Below the pieces are notes generated by a model. That model had not been told where the DNA came from, did not search any database, and saw nothing but the letters and a program-made list of their open reading frames with translations. Shown piece by piece: positions 38,170 to 49,700 of a stretch of DNA of 64,000 bases (within the stretch, counting starts at the first letter, position 1; every line of letters begins with the position of its first letter). Both the position numbers and the translations under genes were made by a program. This stretch comes from Welwitschia mirabilis (Eukaryota > Gnetophyta > Gnetopsida > Welwitschiales): contig JBOZIK010000001.1 in assembly GCA_051453625.1 (NCBI GenBank), positions 184,008,534 through 184,072,533 on the forward strand. Direction: 5' to 3'.

Positions 38170-38780
38170 TGAAGTTTATAATTCTCTCAACAAAATAAAA
38201 TTAAATTAAATTCCTAGCCCAAATGGATAGTCAATAATAAATTTTAAGAAGCTTTAGAATCTAATTGATAAATCAGTGGAAACTGCCTTTAATAAAATTC
38301 TCACCCTAGAAATGGTTCACCATGTGTGGAATAATATTCACCTTGTTATAATCTTAAAAAAATAAGAGGCCATTAAAATGCAAGATTATAGACCAATAGG
38401 GGTCTGCAATGTTATTTATATACTTCTCTATAAAGTGCTATTTGCTAGAATTTATGCCTTTTTGCATTAGGGGATTAAAAGTAATTAAGCTCAATTTTTA
38501 GAGGATGGGTCCATTTCTTATTAGATAACCTTTAGTTATGAAATCATACATTTGATATAAAGGAAAAATTTAAAGATGTGTGATTCAAAGTTAAATATTA
38601 GAAAATCTTATGATATGATATCATGGGATTTCCTAAGATATGTCATGTTTACTAAGGGATTCCCCCCTCTTCTATGAGGTTCATCCTTCAGATGTAGGAA
38701 TCCAGAAAATTTTGTTTAAGAATTAACTAGGAGGTGCATGATAGGGGAATTCCCTTTTACCCTATATATTTATCATAGTG
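38170..38780 (+). pseudogene. LINE reverse transcriptase remnant
   Basis: Reverse transcriptase of LINE ORF2. Seen in order: 'NKIKLN.IPSPNG' (family '..K..APGPDG'), 'FKKLWNLI'-like with a stop for Trp, 'IHLVIILKK' ('I.LIPK'), 'MQDYRPIGVCNVIY' ('..DYRPISLCNV.YK', about 38373-38420), 'LNIRKSYDMISWDFL' ('LD.SKAYD.V.W.FL', about 38590-38640) and 'PYIFIIVLNVL' ('P.LF...L..L'). The FADD catalytic box was not found in the following sequence. Multiple stops; dead copy. Confidence 0.85.
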
Positions 38781-39049
38781 TTAAATGTTCTATAAGATTA
38801 TACAGTAATCTTTTTCATAGAAGCAAATATGTAATGAATTGTATTCATAAAGATTGTATTAAACTTATTTACAAAGGAGTTAGGACTAGTGATTAACTAG
38901 CCAAAGAGTAGATCCTACTTTATAAATACCTAAACTAGTGTTTAAAGAGTGATAAAATAGAATCTAAGCCTTAAGAAATGGAAACATTAATGATCTATAC
39001 CTAGGAATACATATATTCAAATGGAATAAGATAAATTGTTAATTATAGT

Positions 39050-39400
39050 TAATTCAAAAAAGTGAGTAAAAGATGTTATAGCTAGAGTTCTCTCTTTTAA
39101 TCTAGCAAAGGAAGAACAATTCTAGCCAATTTGGTTATTTTACCAATTTCAAGATATAATGCCTTAATAAGAATTATTCTAAGAAAAGTTGAAACTATTC
39201 TAAGTAGATTCAGCCAAAATTTCTTTTGGGAAGGAAAAAAGGAGTAAATAAAGTCCATGCAGGGATTTGTAATGAATTAGCCAAATGAGTGAAAGAAAAA
39301 TATTGGGAAATTAAAGACTTAATGGATAGTACATTCCCAGCCTAAATGAACTTAATAAAAAAATATTGAAGTAGTGGAAAAACCCCATAGATTAAATTAT
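39050..39400 (+). pseudogene. LINE ORF2 C-terminal remnant
   Basis: 'ILSRFSQNFFWEGKKE' at about 39209-39250 matches the conserved '...L...FLWG....K' block that follows the reverse transcriptase in plant LINEs. Several stops follow. Confidence 0.55.
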
Positions 39401-39700
39401 TGAGAAGGAAGTACAAAGATTAGGAGGCCGAAAAAAAAGATTCTATGATTTCATAGTCCCTTTATAGAGGGAAAGTAAATCTTGAGGATATCATAAGTTA
39501 GAAAATTGGAACAAGGCAATATTTTCTTATGGAACCCTAGAGGGAAGAAAAGAAATTAAAATATTTAATTAATTAACAAAATAAAAAGAATTAAATAATA
39601 TAAAATATTGATTTCCATAACTTGAGTAGTATAATAGCAAGGTAATTATGAAGGGATTACATATCATGGTACCAAACTGAGATCTTCTAAAAGACTGAAA

Positions 39701-41090
39701 ACTAAATCTTTATTGCATTTTAATGATGATTACAAGTGAAGTGTACTACAATCACTAAAAGCTTGATTGCATTGACTTATTCTTTCTTTTAGTAACTAAT
39801 CAACTTTTTCAATGTAATAAAGAGAGGATTTATAATGACTTATAAGAGAAAATTGGAGAAGACGATAGAGGATTCTACATGTGGAAGATAGAGTTTTAAT
39901 TACAAGTCTTTAATCCTTGTCTTTACATTGATTTTGATAGGAATTAGTAATTAATTTGGTTCTATCATGTGTCTGTCACTCCAGTGATAGTTGTAAAATA
40001 GAATTTTGGTTATTATCACATTTTCATCACTGCTTACTATAATAATTCGCATAATGTGATACATAGATATTACTCAGCCTAACTTAAACTTATCATTAAA
40101 TTATCACTTTGTAATAGCATGGTTGTCTTTCTCCTTCTTGGTGAATGATAGGTCATGAACAATATTGCCTTTACAATATGTTATTATGATAATGCTATTA
40201 TGTTGATGTCAGGGGGTGATATATTTGGATCTTGATTTTCTTGTTCAGCTATTCATTTCCACTTACTCCAGGCTTGAACATGTTGTCACTGCTTATCACT
40301 CAACAATAGGTACTTTATCATGTCATACTAGATTTGGTCATCCTGGGAGTGCATTGTAATAAGTCTATATCACTTATAATTTTGCTTAAATACATTTTCA
40401 TATACTCATTGAAACTATTACATTTAGTTGTAGGTCTATTATGTAGTGATGGATCTAGCAAAAAGATAAACATTCTTCAGTTTAATACATTTTGTTCTTT
40501 CAGCTCCTTAAATATGTTACTTCATAAACTGATCCATTTCAAGCCAATTTGTAGTAAATTATGATTCAAATTATAATAAAACACATGAAAATTTCATAAC
40601 AATAAATGGAGTTTTAATATTTATTATAACTCATTTTTAACCAATCAGGCACCTTCAGTACTAAGATTAATTTTTGCATAAAATAAAAGATATAAAGACA
40701 TATTTTAAAAAGTAAAAGATCTTTCTTTATAAATTTTAAAAGAGAAATTAAATCAGGTAGTATAATCAAATTTCCATGTCTTATGAGTCCTTCTCATCAA
40801 CATGGGAAGAAGGACTACTAGCTTTACTTAGTACAAGGCCTAAATGCATCTTTACCTCTCATTCCTCTATCAAGTTAGTGAGACAAGTATCCATATCTAA
40901 ATTTGTATTTGAAACTATCGGATTTATCCTTGAAGGACATTGAATCATTCTATCAAGAATGTTAATAGAGAAGCATCTAGGTAAGTACCTCATGAGCATT
41001 CTAAAGTTTGTGCCTCTCCTACCCCAGTCAAATAAATTTTTGAGAGCTTATTGGTAATCAGAGTAATCATATGGATAGGATCTTCCCTAG
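39701..41090. other. Unassigned stretch
   Basis: No gene recognised. 39900-40570 is slightly richer in CAG/CTG than its surroundings, but the open frame there (40334-40564) starts with TTG and has no family likeness. Confidence 0.35.
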
Positions 41091-41099
41091 TAGGTACTA

Positions 41100-41590
41100 G
41101 CACACTCTAAATATACAAAATGGAGTCCATGAGAAAGGGAAAATCTATTATTATAGGAATTTGGATGGCTAATTTAAAAAATTTTAAAATATGATAAGTC
41201 AAACTATAAGGCTTAATATTGATAAGGGCTAATACTAATCTTGCACGAAAGGTCATCAAATTGGAAACATGAGTAGCAGGATGAATATTATATGGTACCA
41301 ATCTGAAGAATACTTGATGTAAAGGACTTAGTGCCTAAATTGAGAGCCCCTTTTCAAATGCCAATGTAGGCTCCTTTGGATCAATTTCTTCCATAGCTAA
41401 AATGCTAAATAACTCAATTTTCTACTCCCCACTACCACAATATATGTATAAGCAGGTCGCTTCATTGAAAACATTGAAGCATTTATGTAAAAATTCTTTA
41501 GTAATATTAATGTCCACTGATCCCACTTTGGATTTGATAATGATTTTATGTTCCAACTAGTTTGAATCCTTAGTGATATTAACATACTTC
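41100..41590 (-). pseudogene. Plant transposon-protein (Transposase_32-like) domain remnant
   Basis: Minus-strand open pieces 41585-41397 and 41301-41107 together follow the outline of the 'putative plant transposon protein' domain common in plant retroelements. The first has 'LLKNFYINASMF', like '..EFYAN.....', followed by the place where '.V.VRGK' normally stands. The second has 'VPYNIHPATHVSNLMTFRAR', like '.L.P..H.S.V...R', then an Ile/Leu-rich segment and 'FPFLMDSI', like 'FP.LI..L'. The pieces are in different frames. Assignment is from remembered family shape and is moderate. Confidence 0.4.
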
Positions 41591-43380
41591 TAGTAGGAGT
41601 TCATTCTGTGGTAGAATTTGTAAACCTGAGTGGGGTTAGAGCTTCAAACATGAAGGCCATGTAAACTAGACTAAGCTATGGTGGATTAAATCTTAAATGA
41701 TGCTAGATTGAATAGTCTCTAGTCATATGCTATAATTACCTTCTAGAATGATGGTGGTTTTTTAGAATCACTTGTGTTTGGACTTGGCCTCCTATGATAG
41801 AATTCTTCACTGAGGAATTTGTTTCTTAGTGGTAGGAGTTAACAAGGATTATTAAGAAGACTTGATAGTGATAATACTATAAGCCAAAGTGTGAGGTTGT
41901 AGGTAAGTTTTTTGGATTGAAAGGAAGAAAAATTGTTAGCACTATCTTCCATTCTAACAAAATTTGAAGAAGTACCAAAACAAATAATAGAAAAATTAAA
42001 ACAAACTTGAAGAAAATGTGCTACATTTGGTGGGTAACTATTTCTATAGTGAAGCAAGGTGTAAAAAATGCTTAATCTAGGTCTAACTTGGATAGATATG
42101 ATAAAAATATCATTAACTTAAAAAAGTCCCTTCAGAAACCCTAATTTAAACAATACGAAGGTAGATTAGGAACTCACCCACATGATAGATATTCCTTTCA
42201 TGATGATTTGTGAGTGAACTAGCATGATTTTATAAAGAATCACACATTTCTTATAGGGTACCAGAGCTTATCATTACACAAGTATGGTAAATATATATAT
42301 ATATATATATATTACCATACAATAGGCCTACAATAACATCTTTAAGTGGTGCCACTTTAGCCATCAATAAGAACATGTTGGAAATAAAATTAAAAATAAA
42401 CCTTAAATCTATTGAACAATAAATGCAATCTTAAATTAGTCTACACATTTGATTTTAATACATACCATCAAACTATTATATATAAGAATTAAAATTGTAG
42501 TTTCTATTAGGGCTCTTGTCAAATATAATATAGCAATTCTTTATCATTTAGTATGTTGATAAGTTTCTTATTTTTCTTATTTATTTGTCCTTTAGATTAG
42601 AATATTTTTGATCCATAAGGAAACTAAGAAATTACTACCTTTTGGAACTTTGTTGAGGTAAAGTTTGTTGATTATTTTCTTCTTTTAAAGAAGAATAGAT
42701 ATTTACAATTAACTCATTAGGTTTTATAATTATTTCATAATCATTACATTTAGGAGATAACTTTCAGATATTATATTTAAAATTTTGATCTTTACTACAT
42801 TCACCATGCTTAAATTAAGTAGAAATGGGATTGATATAATCTTGCTTAAAATAAGATGGTTTAAACTCTCAGTCACTTATCATTTCTGTTCATACATCCT
42901 AAAAATATTTGTTCTTTAGGTTATACTTCTTATTTAGATTCTTCTTTAAGAAATTCTATTTCTTTCATGAAATAAATTTGTTTATTCTGATCTATAGTCT
43001 TTAGAAATTATTTTTCATTTTCAATCAATTCATAAATATCACATAAATCTTTATCTTTAGATAATTCTTTTTTATACAGAGGATCTTTGTCTACATGCAT
43101 GGGCATAATGAACTTTTTTTTAAATAAGAATATTAACATATCTTGATCCTTTTTTTATTGATATGAGTTATTCTTTTTTTAAATAAATGTATAAGGTAAA
43201 AATATTTTTATTCTTTCATTTCCCTTAATGTAATGTCCCATTTTGTTAATTCTGGATTACTTTGTATAAAAAGGAACATTTAAAATAATATGCTAGGACC
43301 AATAGGAACAACAAGGAACAATTTAGAAAGAACAAGGCTTTTATTATTGATAGTAGTAGATTACATTTCTCATCATTAGC
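41591..43380. other. Retroelement-derived but unassigned stretch
   Basis: Contains the hairpin at 42282-42320. On the minus strand around 43110-42900 there is a Lys/Glu-rich, coiled-coil-like broken frame ('LYKKELSKDKDLCDIYELIE'), perhaps Gag-derived. The frame at 42057-41839 is not recognised. Confidence 0.3.
42282..42320. repeat. Perfect hairpin: gtatggtaa-(AT)n-ttaccatac
   Basis: Nine-base inverted arms flank an (AT)n core, so the whole 39 bp is palindromic. It could extrude as a cruciform, or be the fused ends of a small inverted-repeat element. Confidence 0.85.
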
Positions 43381-43384
43381 AAAC

Positions 43385-43520
43385 AGCCTTGGACTAGTGG
43401 TTATAGGTAAAGACGTGGACTACAACCTAAGTTCCCCTCTTGGGACCCTTGAGTATTAGCCAAGGTTGTTATTGTTTACATCCACCCACTCTATCTACCC
43501 TCACCTAACGCTGTAGGCTT
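43385..43520 (+). repeat. tRNA-derived SINE-like fragment
   Basis: 'TGGACTAGTGG' at 43390-43400 fits a Pol III A box (TGGCNNAGTGG, one mismatch). About 35 bp later 'aagttcccctcttgggac' looks like a B box with about five bases lost from GTTCGAATCC. Spacing and the pyrimidine-rich following sequence fit a plant SINE. No tail or target duplication was resolved. Confidence 0.4.
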
Positions 43521-44549
43521 ATATTGCATAATGAAAAACTACATCTTTCCATATTTGGGCCATACCCATTCACATCTTTATTAACTATGTTCAATTAGTG
43601 CTTAACATACTTAATTACACAATTGATGAATTTGGAACGTTGCACTTAATTTTACATTTTCTTTTCTTTTCTTTAATTTTTCTTCTTAGACAGAATAATT
43701 GTAAGTTTTTCCTTCCATTGTTTTACAAATACCTCTTTCAATACAAGGCATAGACTATTAGATACTCATATTTAAATAAATTTTGTTAATTCCATTATAT
43801 AAATATTCAATCATATATAAAAAAATCCATCTCTTTTGAATTTTGGTTTTCCTTAGCAAACACATCCATAAAATTTTCTAATGGCTATAGGTAAAGATCC
43901 TAAGAACATAACATTTGTGGTAAGTATTCTAAGTAAATTTAAGTGATACACTTCTCTAAAATAATCACATGCATATTTTCTAAAGTGAGATAAATCACAA
44001 ATCTTCCTTGGAATTAAGCATGAAATGATCAATTTTTTTGGGAGTTGTTATGTGCTCAACTGTGAATTTTCATGATAATACTTGTAAAATTTTATTAGTA
44101 CCTAACTACAAAATATATTATTTAGTCTCTTCGAAAGAGAAATCCCACTAGTGCTTAATCACTCATACCATCCTTCTAGTTACTATGAATTCCTTCTTAA
44201 CATCATCAAAGGATAATTTGAGAGTGATGCAGTTTTCTTACACAATAGTATGATGAGCATCATGATTATAGAGCAATGGAGTTTTCTTGCATAATAATAT
44301 GAGGAGCATCATGATTAAAGAGGTTATTAAAAAGATGCTTGAATAATGAACAAATAAAACTCCCATTCAGAGTGTTAGCTATCTCGAAATAACTCCCCAA
44401 AACTTTTTGAATTAATGGTACTTGTTTTGAAATAAGTCTCAATATGTTTTGAATTGGAATGAAGCTCAATGATCATTCTTTCCTATTCTTATTTAATGAA
44501 CTTTCTCTTTTTAAAGCAAATGATCTTTTGAAGTTATAATTGCCCTTCG
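43521..44549. other. Unassigned stretch
   Basis: No recognised coding. A near-duplicate of about 60 bp occurs at 44229-44320 ('gttttcttacacaatagtat' / 'gttttcttgcataataatat', each followed by 'gagcatcatgatta'). Confidence 0.4.
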
Positions 44550-45180
44550 AGCTTTCAGACAATTAGCATCAAGCTTTTTTTATCATTTTTGCAAATGTAG
44601 AGAGAAGAACATGGAACAAAGTTTGCTCATTATTATTGATGGCTAGTAACCTCTTTTTGGAAATCATGCCGATGGTCTTCCATGAGATGAAAAGAATCAC
44701 ATTTCTTGTAGTGGATATGATAGTGGTCAAAAGTGATAATTTTAAATTTAAGATACTGATGCCAAGGTAACTCAACTTGAAAGTTCCTGATTGCATCTAC
44801 ATTATCATGAGTTGTTAGGAGAAGATTAATTCAAGAATTTCCTTGGTGCCTATACAAGTGAAATGAGAGGAGGAAGGAGATTTCCAATGTCATTGAGGAT
44901 TAATAAATCAAAACACTGTCTCCATTCTCAAAGTTGTTTTCCCATCTAATTTATAACTTTATCTAAAGATGATATTTTGTGGACTAAAATAGCTCATCAC
45001 TGAAATTTAATCAAGGGTTCATACAATACTTTGGATTTGAATTTTCCTTACATAAGCATTAAAATCCCCACAAAGAAAAGTTCTGCGTAACTTAGAGAAT
45101 CCTATAATATCTTGCCTTAAGTACTAAAAAGGATGTTCTCATGAAACATCAGTAATATTGTAAATGGAGGAATCCCTGTA
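44550..45180 (-). pseudogene. Second LINE endonuclease remnant
   Basis: The minus strand reads 'FLCGDFNAYVRK' (CGDFNA at 45072-45055), the GDFN core of a LINE AP-endonuclease. After two frame changes come 'DKVIN.MGK.L' and 'CFDLLILNDI' (about 44930-44900), like 'D..IN.NG..LL......LLILNG', and later 'ITFDHYHIHYK' (about 44740-44705), like the catalytic 'SDH.P' box with Ser changed to Phe. It is a different element from the plus-strand LINE. Broken by several stops and frameshifts. Confidence 0.6.
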
Positions 45181-45589
45181 AACAAAATAGCAAAAAAAGC
45201 AATGTAAAGATCTTTTGAAGTGCCTTAAACTTTAACATTGGATTTTTCTTTTTAATCAAACAAACAATACCTCTAAAATTATAAATAATATCTATTATCT
45301 ATAAAAACACAATAGACATGAAAGTATTATTAAAATGTCTTCCAATAAACATCACAGTCAAGTTGGGTAAATCGAGAATGCACATTATGCTACCTTTTCC
45401 ATGTCCAAAGCTAAACTTACAAAGGAAACATGATTCTGATTCTCTTATGTCACCTTTTGCCAAAACCCTGCCTTCATATTGTTTTTCTTTTTCTCTCTCT
45501 TTCTTACCTTCAAAGTCAAAGACATTTTCTTGGTCAAATAATCTCTCTCTGTAATAATTGTCTGTAATAATTGTTTTATTTTGATATTT

Positions 45590-46433
45590 CCCGTGCGTTG
45601 AATAAAATGGGCGCAGAAATCCTGTTAAATTGAATGGCCTGCAATTTTTCTTATTTTGCCGACGTTCTTATCGGGCCTCCGTTGAAATTTTTATTATAGG
45701 TCTGATTGCAGGCTCAATGCTACATTCAGCCTTCATCTGAATAACTCTGCAGATCGTTTCTGGGAGAACGGAAAAAACAAATGCAGTCAGAAATCAGGAA
45801 GGACTCAGAACCAGTCAGGACTCGGAAACAGCATAATGAAAGAAATGGGAAAACTGAGGGCTGTGTCAAAGGCATATTCGCATTGGCAAACACAGCGGAA
45901 TCTTTCGCAAACTTTGAGGTTGTATGACTGCAATCTGCATCAATATTTACTGCACTGCCCTGTCACTCTCCTGCGACTTCGGTCCCTGCCAATTTCCACA
46001 TTCCAGTTCCAATGGACGGATGCCTCATGCACCATTGGCCCCCCTCCGACGGAGTTTCAGAGAATCATTTTCCTTTTCGCGCGTTACGATACAACGCAAA
46101 ATGACATAATGCGTTGTCGCCCGGCTTTCAGCAGCGCGAGGCTGCCTGCACGCTTAACCTTGTCTCTTTTTTCAAGGCTTGATCGCTGCGTTGCGTGTAC
46201 TGGAAGCTCTGCAATCACCCCCTTGTGTTACCCAACCAAGCACAGGGAAAGAGCAAAGGAGAGATAAAGAAAAAGCGAAGGATCATGGATTCCTGCCCAA
46301 TTTTCCGCCGCACAACACAACCTCCTCCCAACATAACAAGAAATTTCGCATCTGCAAGCAGCGCGAAGGCAAGGAGATCACTGCCTGCCTCTGTGCTTCG
46401 AGTGACGGAAAAATACTACCAGTCTGTCTATCT
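45590..46433 (+). promoter_or_regulatory. CG-rich promoter and 5' leader of the receptor kinase gene
   Basis: From about 45590 the sequence changes abruptly from AT-rich, CG-poor DNA to DNA of ordinary plant-gene composition with many CG dinucleotides. A pyrimidine patch (tttctctctctttctt, about 45488-45505) lies just upstream. No convincing TATA box was seen. The transcription start cannot be placed; the leader contains upstream ATGs, notably at 45836 and 46285. Confidence 0.6.
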
Positions 46434-46755
46434 ATGTCTGTATACTGCTACTTTTCTTATGTCAGCAGTAGCAGGAAGGGATGGATTTTTACAGTCGCAG
46501 TTCTTTTCTTCAGTTTCTTCGGCTTCCAATGCAAACCCAGCGCCATTGTTATGGCTCTCAATGCAGAAGGACATTCGTTGCTTTCATGGAAGAACACCCT
46601 CAACGGCCTGCAGACGCTTGATTCATGGAATGCTTCGCATCCTGACGCCTGTGACTGGATTGGCATTGTTTGTTCCAGAGATGGGTCGGTTTCGGCAATC
46701 GATCTGCAATCCGTTGAGCTTCTCGGCTCGGTTCCGTCCCAGTTCTCAGCGCTGA
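46285..46755 (+). other. Upstream ORF overlapping the receptor start
   Basis: ATG at 46285 opens a 156-codon frame that runs past the receptor start (46434) in another frame and ends at 46755. If the transcript includes 46285, this would reduce translation of the receptor; if transcription starts downstream, it is irrelevant. Its product looks like a frame shadow of exon 1, so no protein function is proposed. Confidence 0.35.
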
Positions 46756-49700
46756 AATCCTTGAAGTCTCTGGTCTTGTCGTCGGCGAACCTAAGCGGGC
46801 CGATTCCAAAAGAGATCGGAGACTATTCGAGCCTGGTGACTCTGGATCTGAGTGATAACAAGATTAGCGGAAGGATACCTGCTGAAATCGGGAATCTCAG
46901 AAATCTGGAAACCCTTATTCTGAGTTCAAATTTACTGGAAGGAAGCATTCCTGCAGAGCTTGGAAGTTGCATAAACCTTGTTAATCTTTGGATTTTTGAT
47001 AATCACTTCAACGGAAGCATTCCGGCAGATATCGGAAAGCTTTCAAATCTGCAGCTGCTAAGAGCTGGTGGAAATGCTGACATTAGCGGCCACCTGCCTT
47101 CCGAGCTCGGAAACTGCATTCAACTCACCGTTCTAGGAATAGCAGAGACGAGCATCTCGGGCACCATTCCGAAATCCTTTGGTCGCCTTAAAAAGCTTAG
47201 AGTTTTGTCTCTGTTTTCATCTCTGTTATCGGGACCCATTCCCTCTGAGCTTGGTAACTGCACTGAGCTTTCGTCTCTGTATCTCTACTGCAACCACTTG
47301 TCTGGTTCTTTGCCAAGAGAACTCGGCAGGTTAACGAAGCTTGAAAGGCTACTTCTGTGGCAGAACAACCTTTCTGGAAGTATCCCCATCGAAATCGGCA
47401 ACAATACAGCATTGAAGGTTATCGATTTGTCTCTGAACTCCATTGCCGGAACCATTCCTGAAACAATAGGTCATTTGACAGAGCTCACAGAGCTTCAACT
47501 TAGTGGCAACAACATGTCAGGTTCGATACCTGCAGCTCTTATGAACTGCAGTCGGCTCCTTCAGCTGCAGCTCGATAGGAACCATATGTCTGGTAAAATA
47601 CCTGAGGAGATCGGGAACCTTCAGAGGCTGGAGGTGTTCTTTGCTTGGAACAACTCCCTGCAAGGAACGATACCAGCTGCTTTAGGAAACTGCAAAGAGC
47701 TTCAGTCACTGGATCTTACAAACAACCGGCTCACAGGAACCATTCCTCGAAGCATCTTTCTGCTAGAAAACCTAACTAAATTGTTGCTGATATCGAATTA
47801 TCTCAGTGGAACTGTGCCTAAAGAAATAGGGGACTGTAAGTCTTTAATCAGGCTGAGATTGGGGAAGAACCGGCTAAGCGGTATCGTCCCTGCGGAGATC
47901 GGCAAATTGACCAAACTCATCTTTCTTGACATGGCAGAGAATCGATTCACAGGGAGCATTCCAGAACAAATTGGGAACTGTTTTGTGCTTGAAATGCTAG
48001 ATCTTCATGGAAACCATCTTACTGGTTATGTTCCAGCAGCTTTGGGCTCGCTCAGCCATTTACATGTTCTGGATCTTTCAACGAATATGTTGTCTGGTTC
48101 GATTCCTGACACAATCGGTGATTTCTCTTTGTTAAACAAACTATCGCTGAACCGCAATCGCTTGTCCGGCAGAATACCGGAAGAATTATCAAAATGCAGC
48201 AAGTTGCAGTATCTGGATTTGAGTGGCAACGACCTGGAAGGCGGTATTCCGAACGAGATAGGCAACATCGAGGGCCTGGAAATAGCATTGAATCTAAGCT
48301 GGAATCGTCTTTCTGGAAGCATTCCATGGCAGTTTTCGAGACTGACTAAACTCACAGCTCTGGACTTATCACACAACATGCTGTCGGGCAACCTCAGTGT
48401 TCTGGGCGCGCTAGATAATCTCTTATTTCTGAACGTTTCTTTTAATAACTTCTCTGGTATTTTGCCGGACACAGACATTTTCAGGGAATTGGGTGCCAGT
48501 TCAATGATGGGAAATCCATTGCTCTCCGGGTCTCCGCAGGCGTGCATGTCGGAGGAAGAACAGCCGAAGAGGTTGAATGCAAAGGTCATTATTACAGTGG
48601 CCTTCAGCGTCGTTGGATTTCTGTGCATTACGGGAGGCTGCGTGCTCATCACAGCAAGGCAGATGCGCCGCAAGAAGAGACTAGAGGAACCAGAAATGGA
48701 ATGGCCGTGGCAGATCATTCCTTTCCAGAAACTCAATTTCTCTATTGAAGACGTCCTTGCTTGCCTGGTAATATTCCCACTGCTTTTTCTCTTCTTCTTC
48801 GATATAAACTGAATTCGTCTGTAAGTTCCATGCAAGAGAATTTGAATTGACTGATCCTTCCGAACGACACTGCCTCTTGTCTGCATTAATCTCTTCAAAT
48901 CAATCAAACATGCAGATACACCAGTCAGTATGTTTTATCGAAGTTTGATTTTTAGGTTCATCTGACAGACTGCAGTTTACATGAAACAGGTGGATGGCAA
49001 CATCATCGGCAAAGGCTGCTCAGGTGTGGTCTACAAGGCAGAGATCCCTGGCAGAGACACCGTAGCAGTCAAGAAGCTTTGGCTCTGCAACAACAAGAAG
49101 GACAAGCAACAGGACTCCTTCGCAAGAGAAATCAGAACGCTGGGATCAATCAGGCACAAAAACATTGTAAAGCTATTGGGATACTGCACCAACAACTCTG
49201 CCAAGCTTCTCATCTATGATTACATGCCTAATGGCTGTCTGGGGAACTTACTGCACCACCACCAGAATGCTGTAATCACCTCAGATAATATCAGTATGCT
49301 AGACTGGGATCAAAGATATAACATCATTCTGGGCACTGCTCTGGGTTTAGAGTATCTTCACCACCACTGTGTTCCCCCCATAATTCACAGAGATGTCAAG
49401 CCTAACAATATTTTGCTTGACTGTAATTTCGAGCCTCATCTTGCAGACTTCGGACTCGCCAAGCTGCTTCTTTCCTCTCCTCATTCTACTGCCTCCTCTT
49501 CCAAAGTGGCCGGCTCTTATGGCTACATTGCCCCTGGTATGCATAACCTCTTTCTTCTTGTGATTCAAGTGATGGATTTACATAACAAATAGCTTCGTCT
49601 CAGGCTCCAGCGAATAGATCGGAACTAAAACCGTAGCCTCCCTCTGCAACTGATTCGAAATTAAGTTAATTTTGTCGTGACTGTTACATGATGGATGTTA

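Larger units (their letters stand above)
35440..39700 (+). mobile_element. Decayed plant L1-type LINE
   Basis: A non-LTR retrotransposon in the plus orientation with its parts in canonical order: ORF1 with a DUF4283-like RNA-binding domain and CCHC knuckles (about 35640-36240), an AP-type endonuclease (36640-37189, cut by an N gap), reverse transcriptase (38170-38780) and a C-terminal region (39050-39400). All frames are broken by stops and frameshifts. No poly(A) tail or target duplication could be fixed, so the ends are approximate. Confidence 0.85.

Noticed and set aside
45318-45554. 78-codon ATG frame just before the promoter
   Set aside because: Composition matches AT-rich flanking DNA and no domain is visible.
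45836-46267. 143-codon ATG frame in the 5' region
   Set aside because: No family likeness, and it lies in the CG-rich promoter/leader. Kept only as a potential upstream ORF.
46179-46433. Upstream extension of the receptor frame
   Set aside because: The codon at 46179 is TTG, not ATG, and the extension would put 85 residues before a clear signal peptide. The first in-frame ATG is 46434.
48026-48907. Long minus-strand open frame (293 codons) opposite the receptor exon
   Set aside because: It mirrors the repetitive LRR coding sequence; no independent codon signal or known domain. A shadow of the plus-strand gene.
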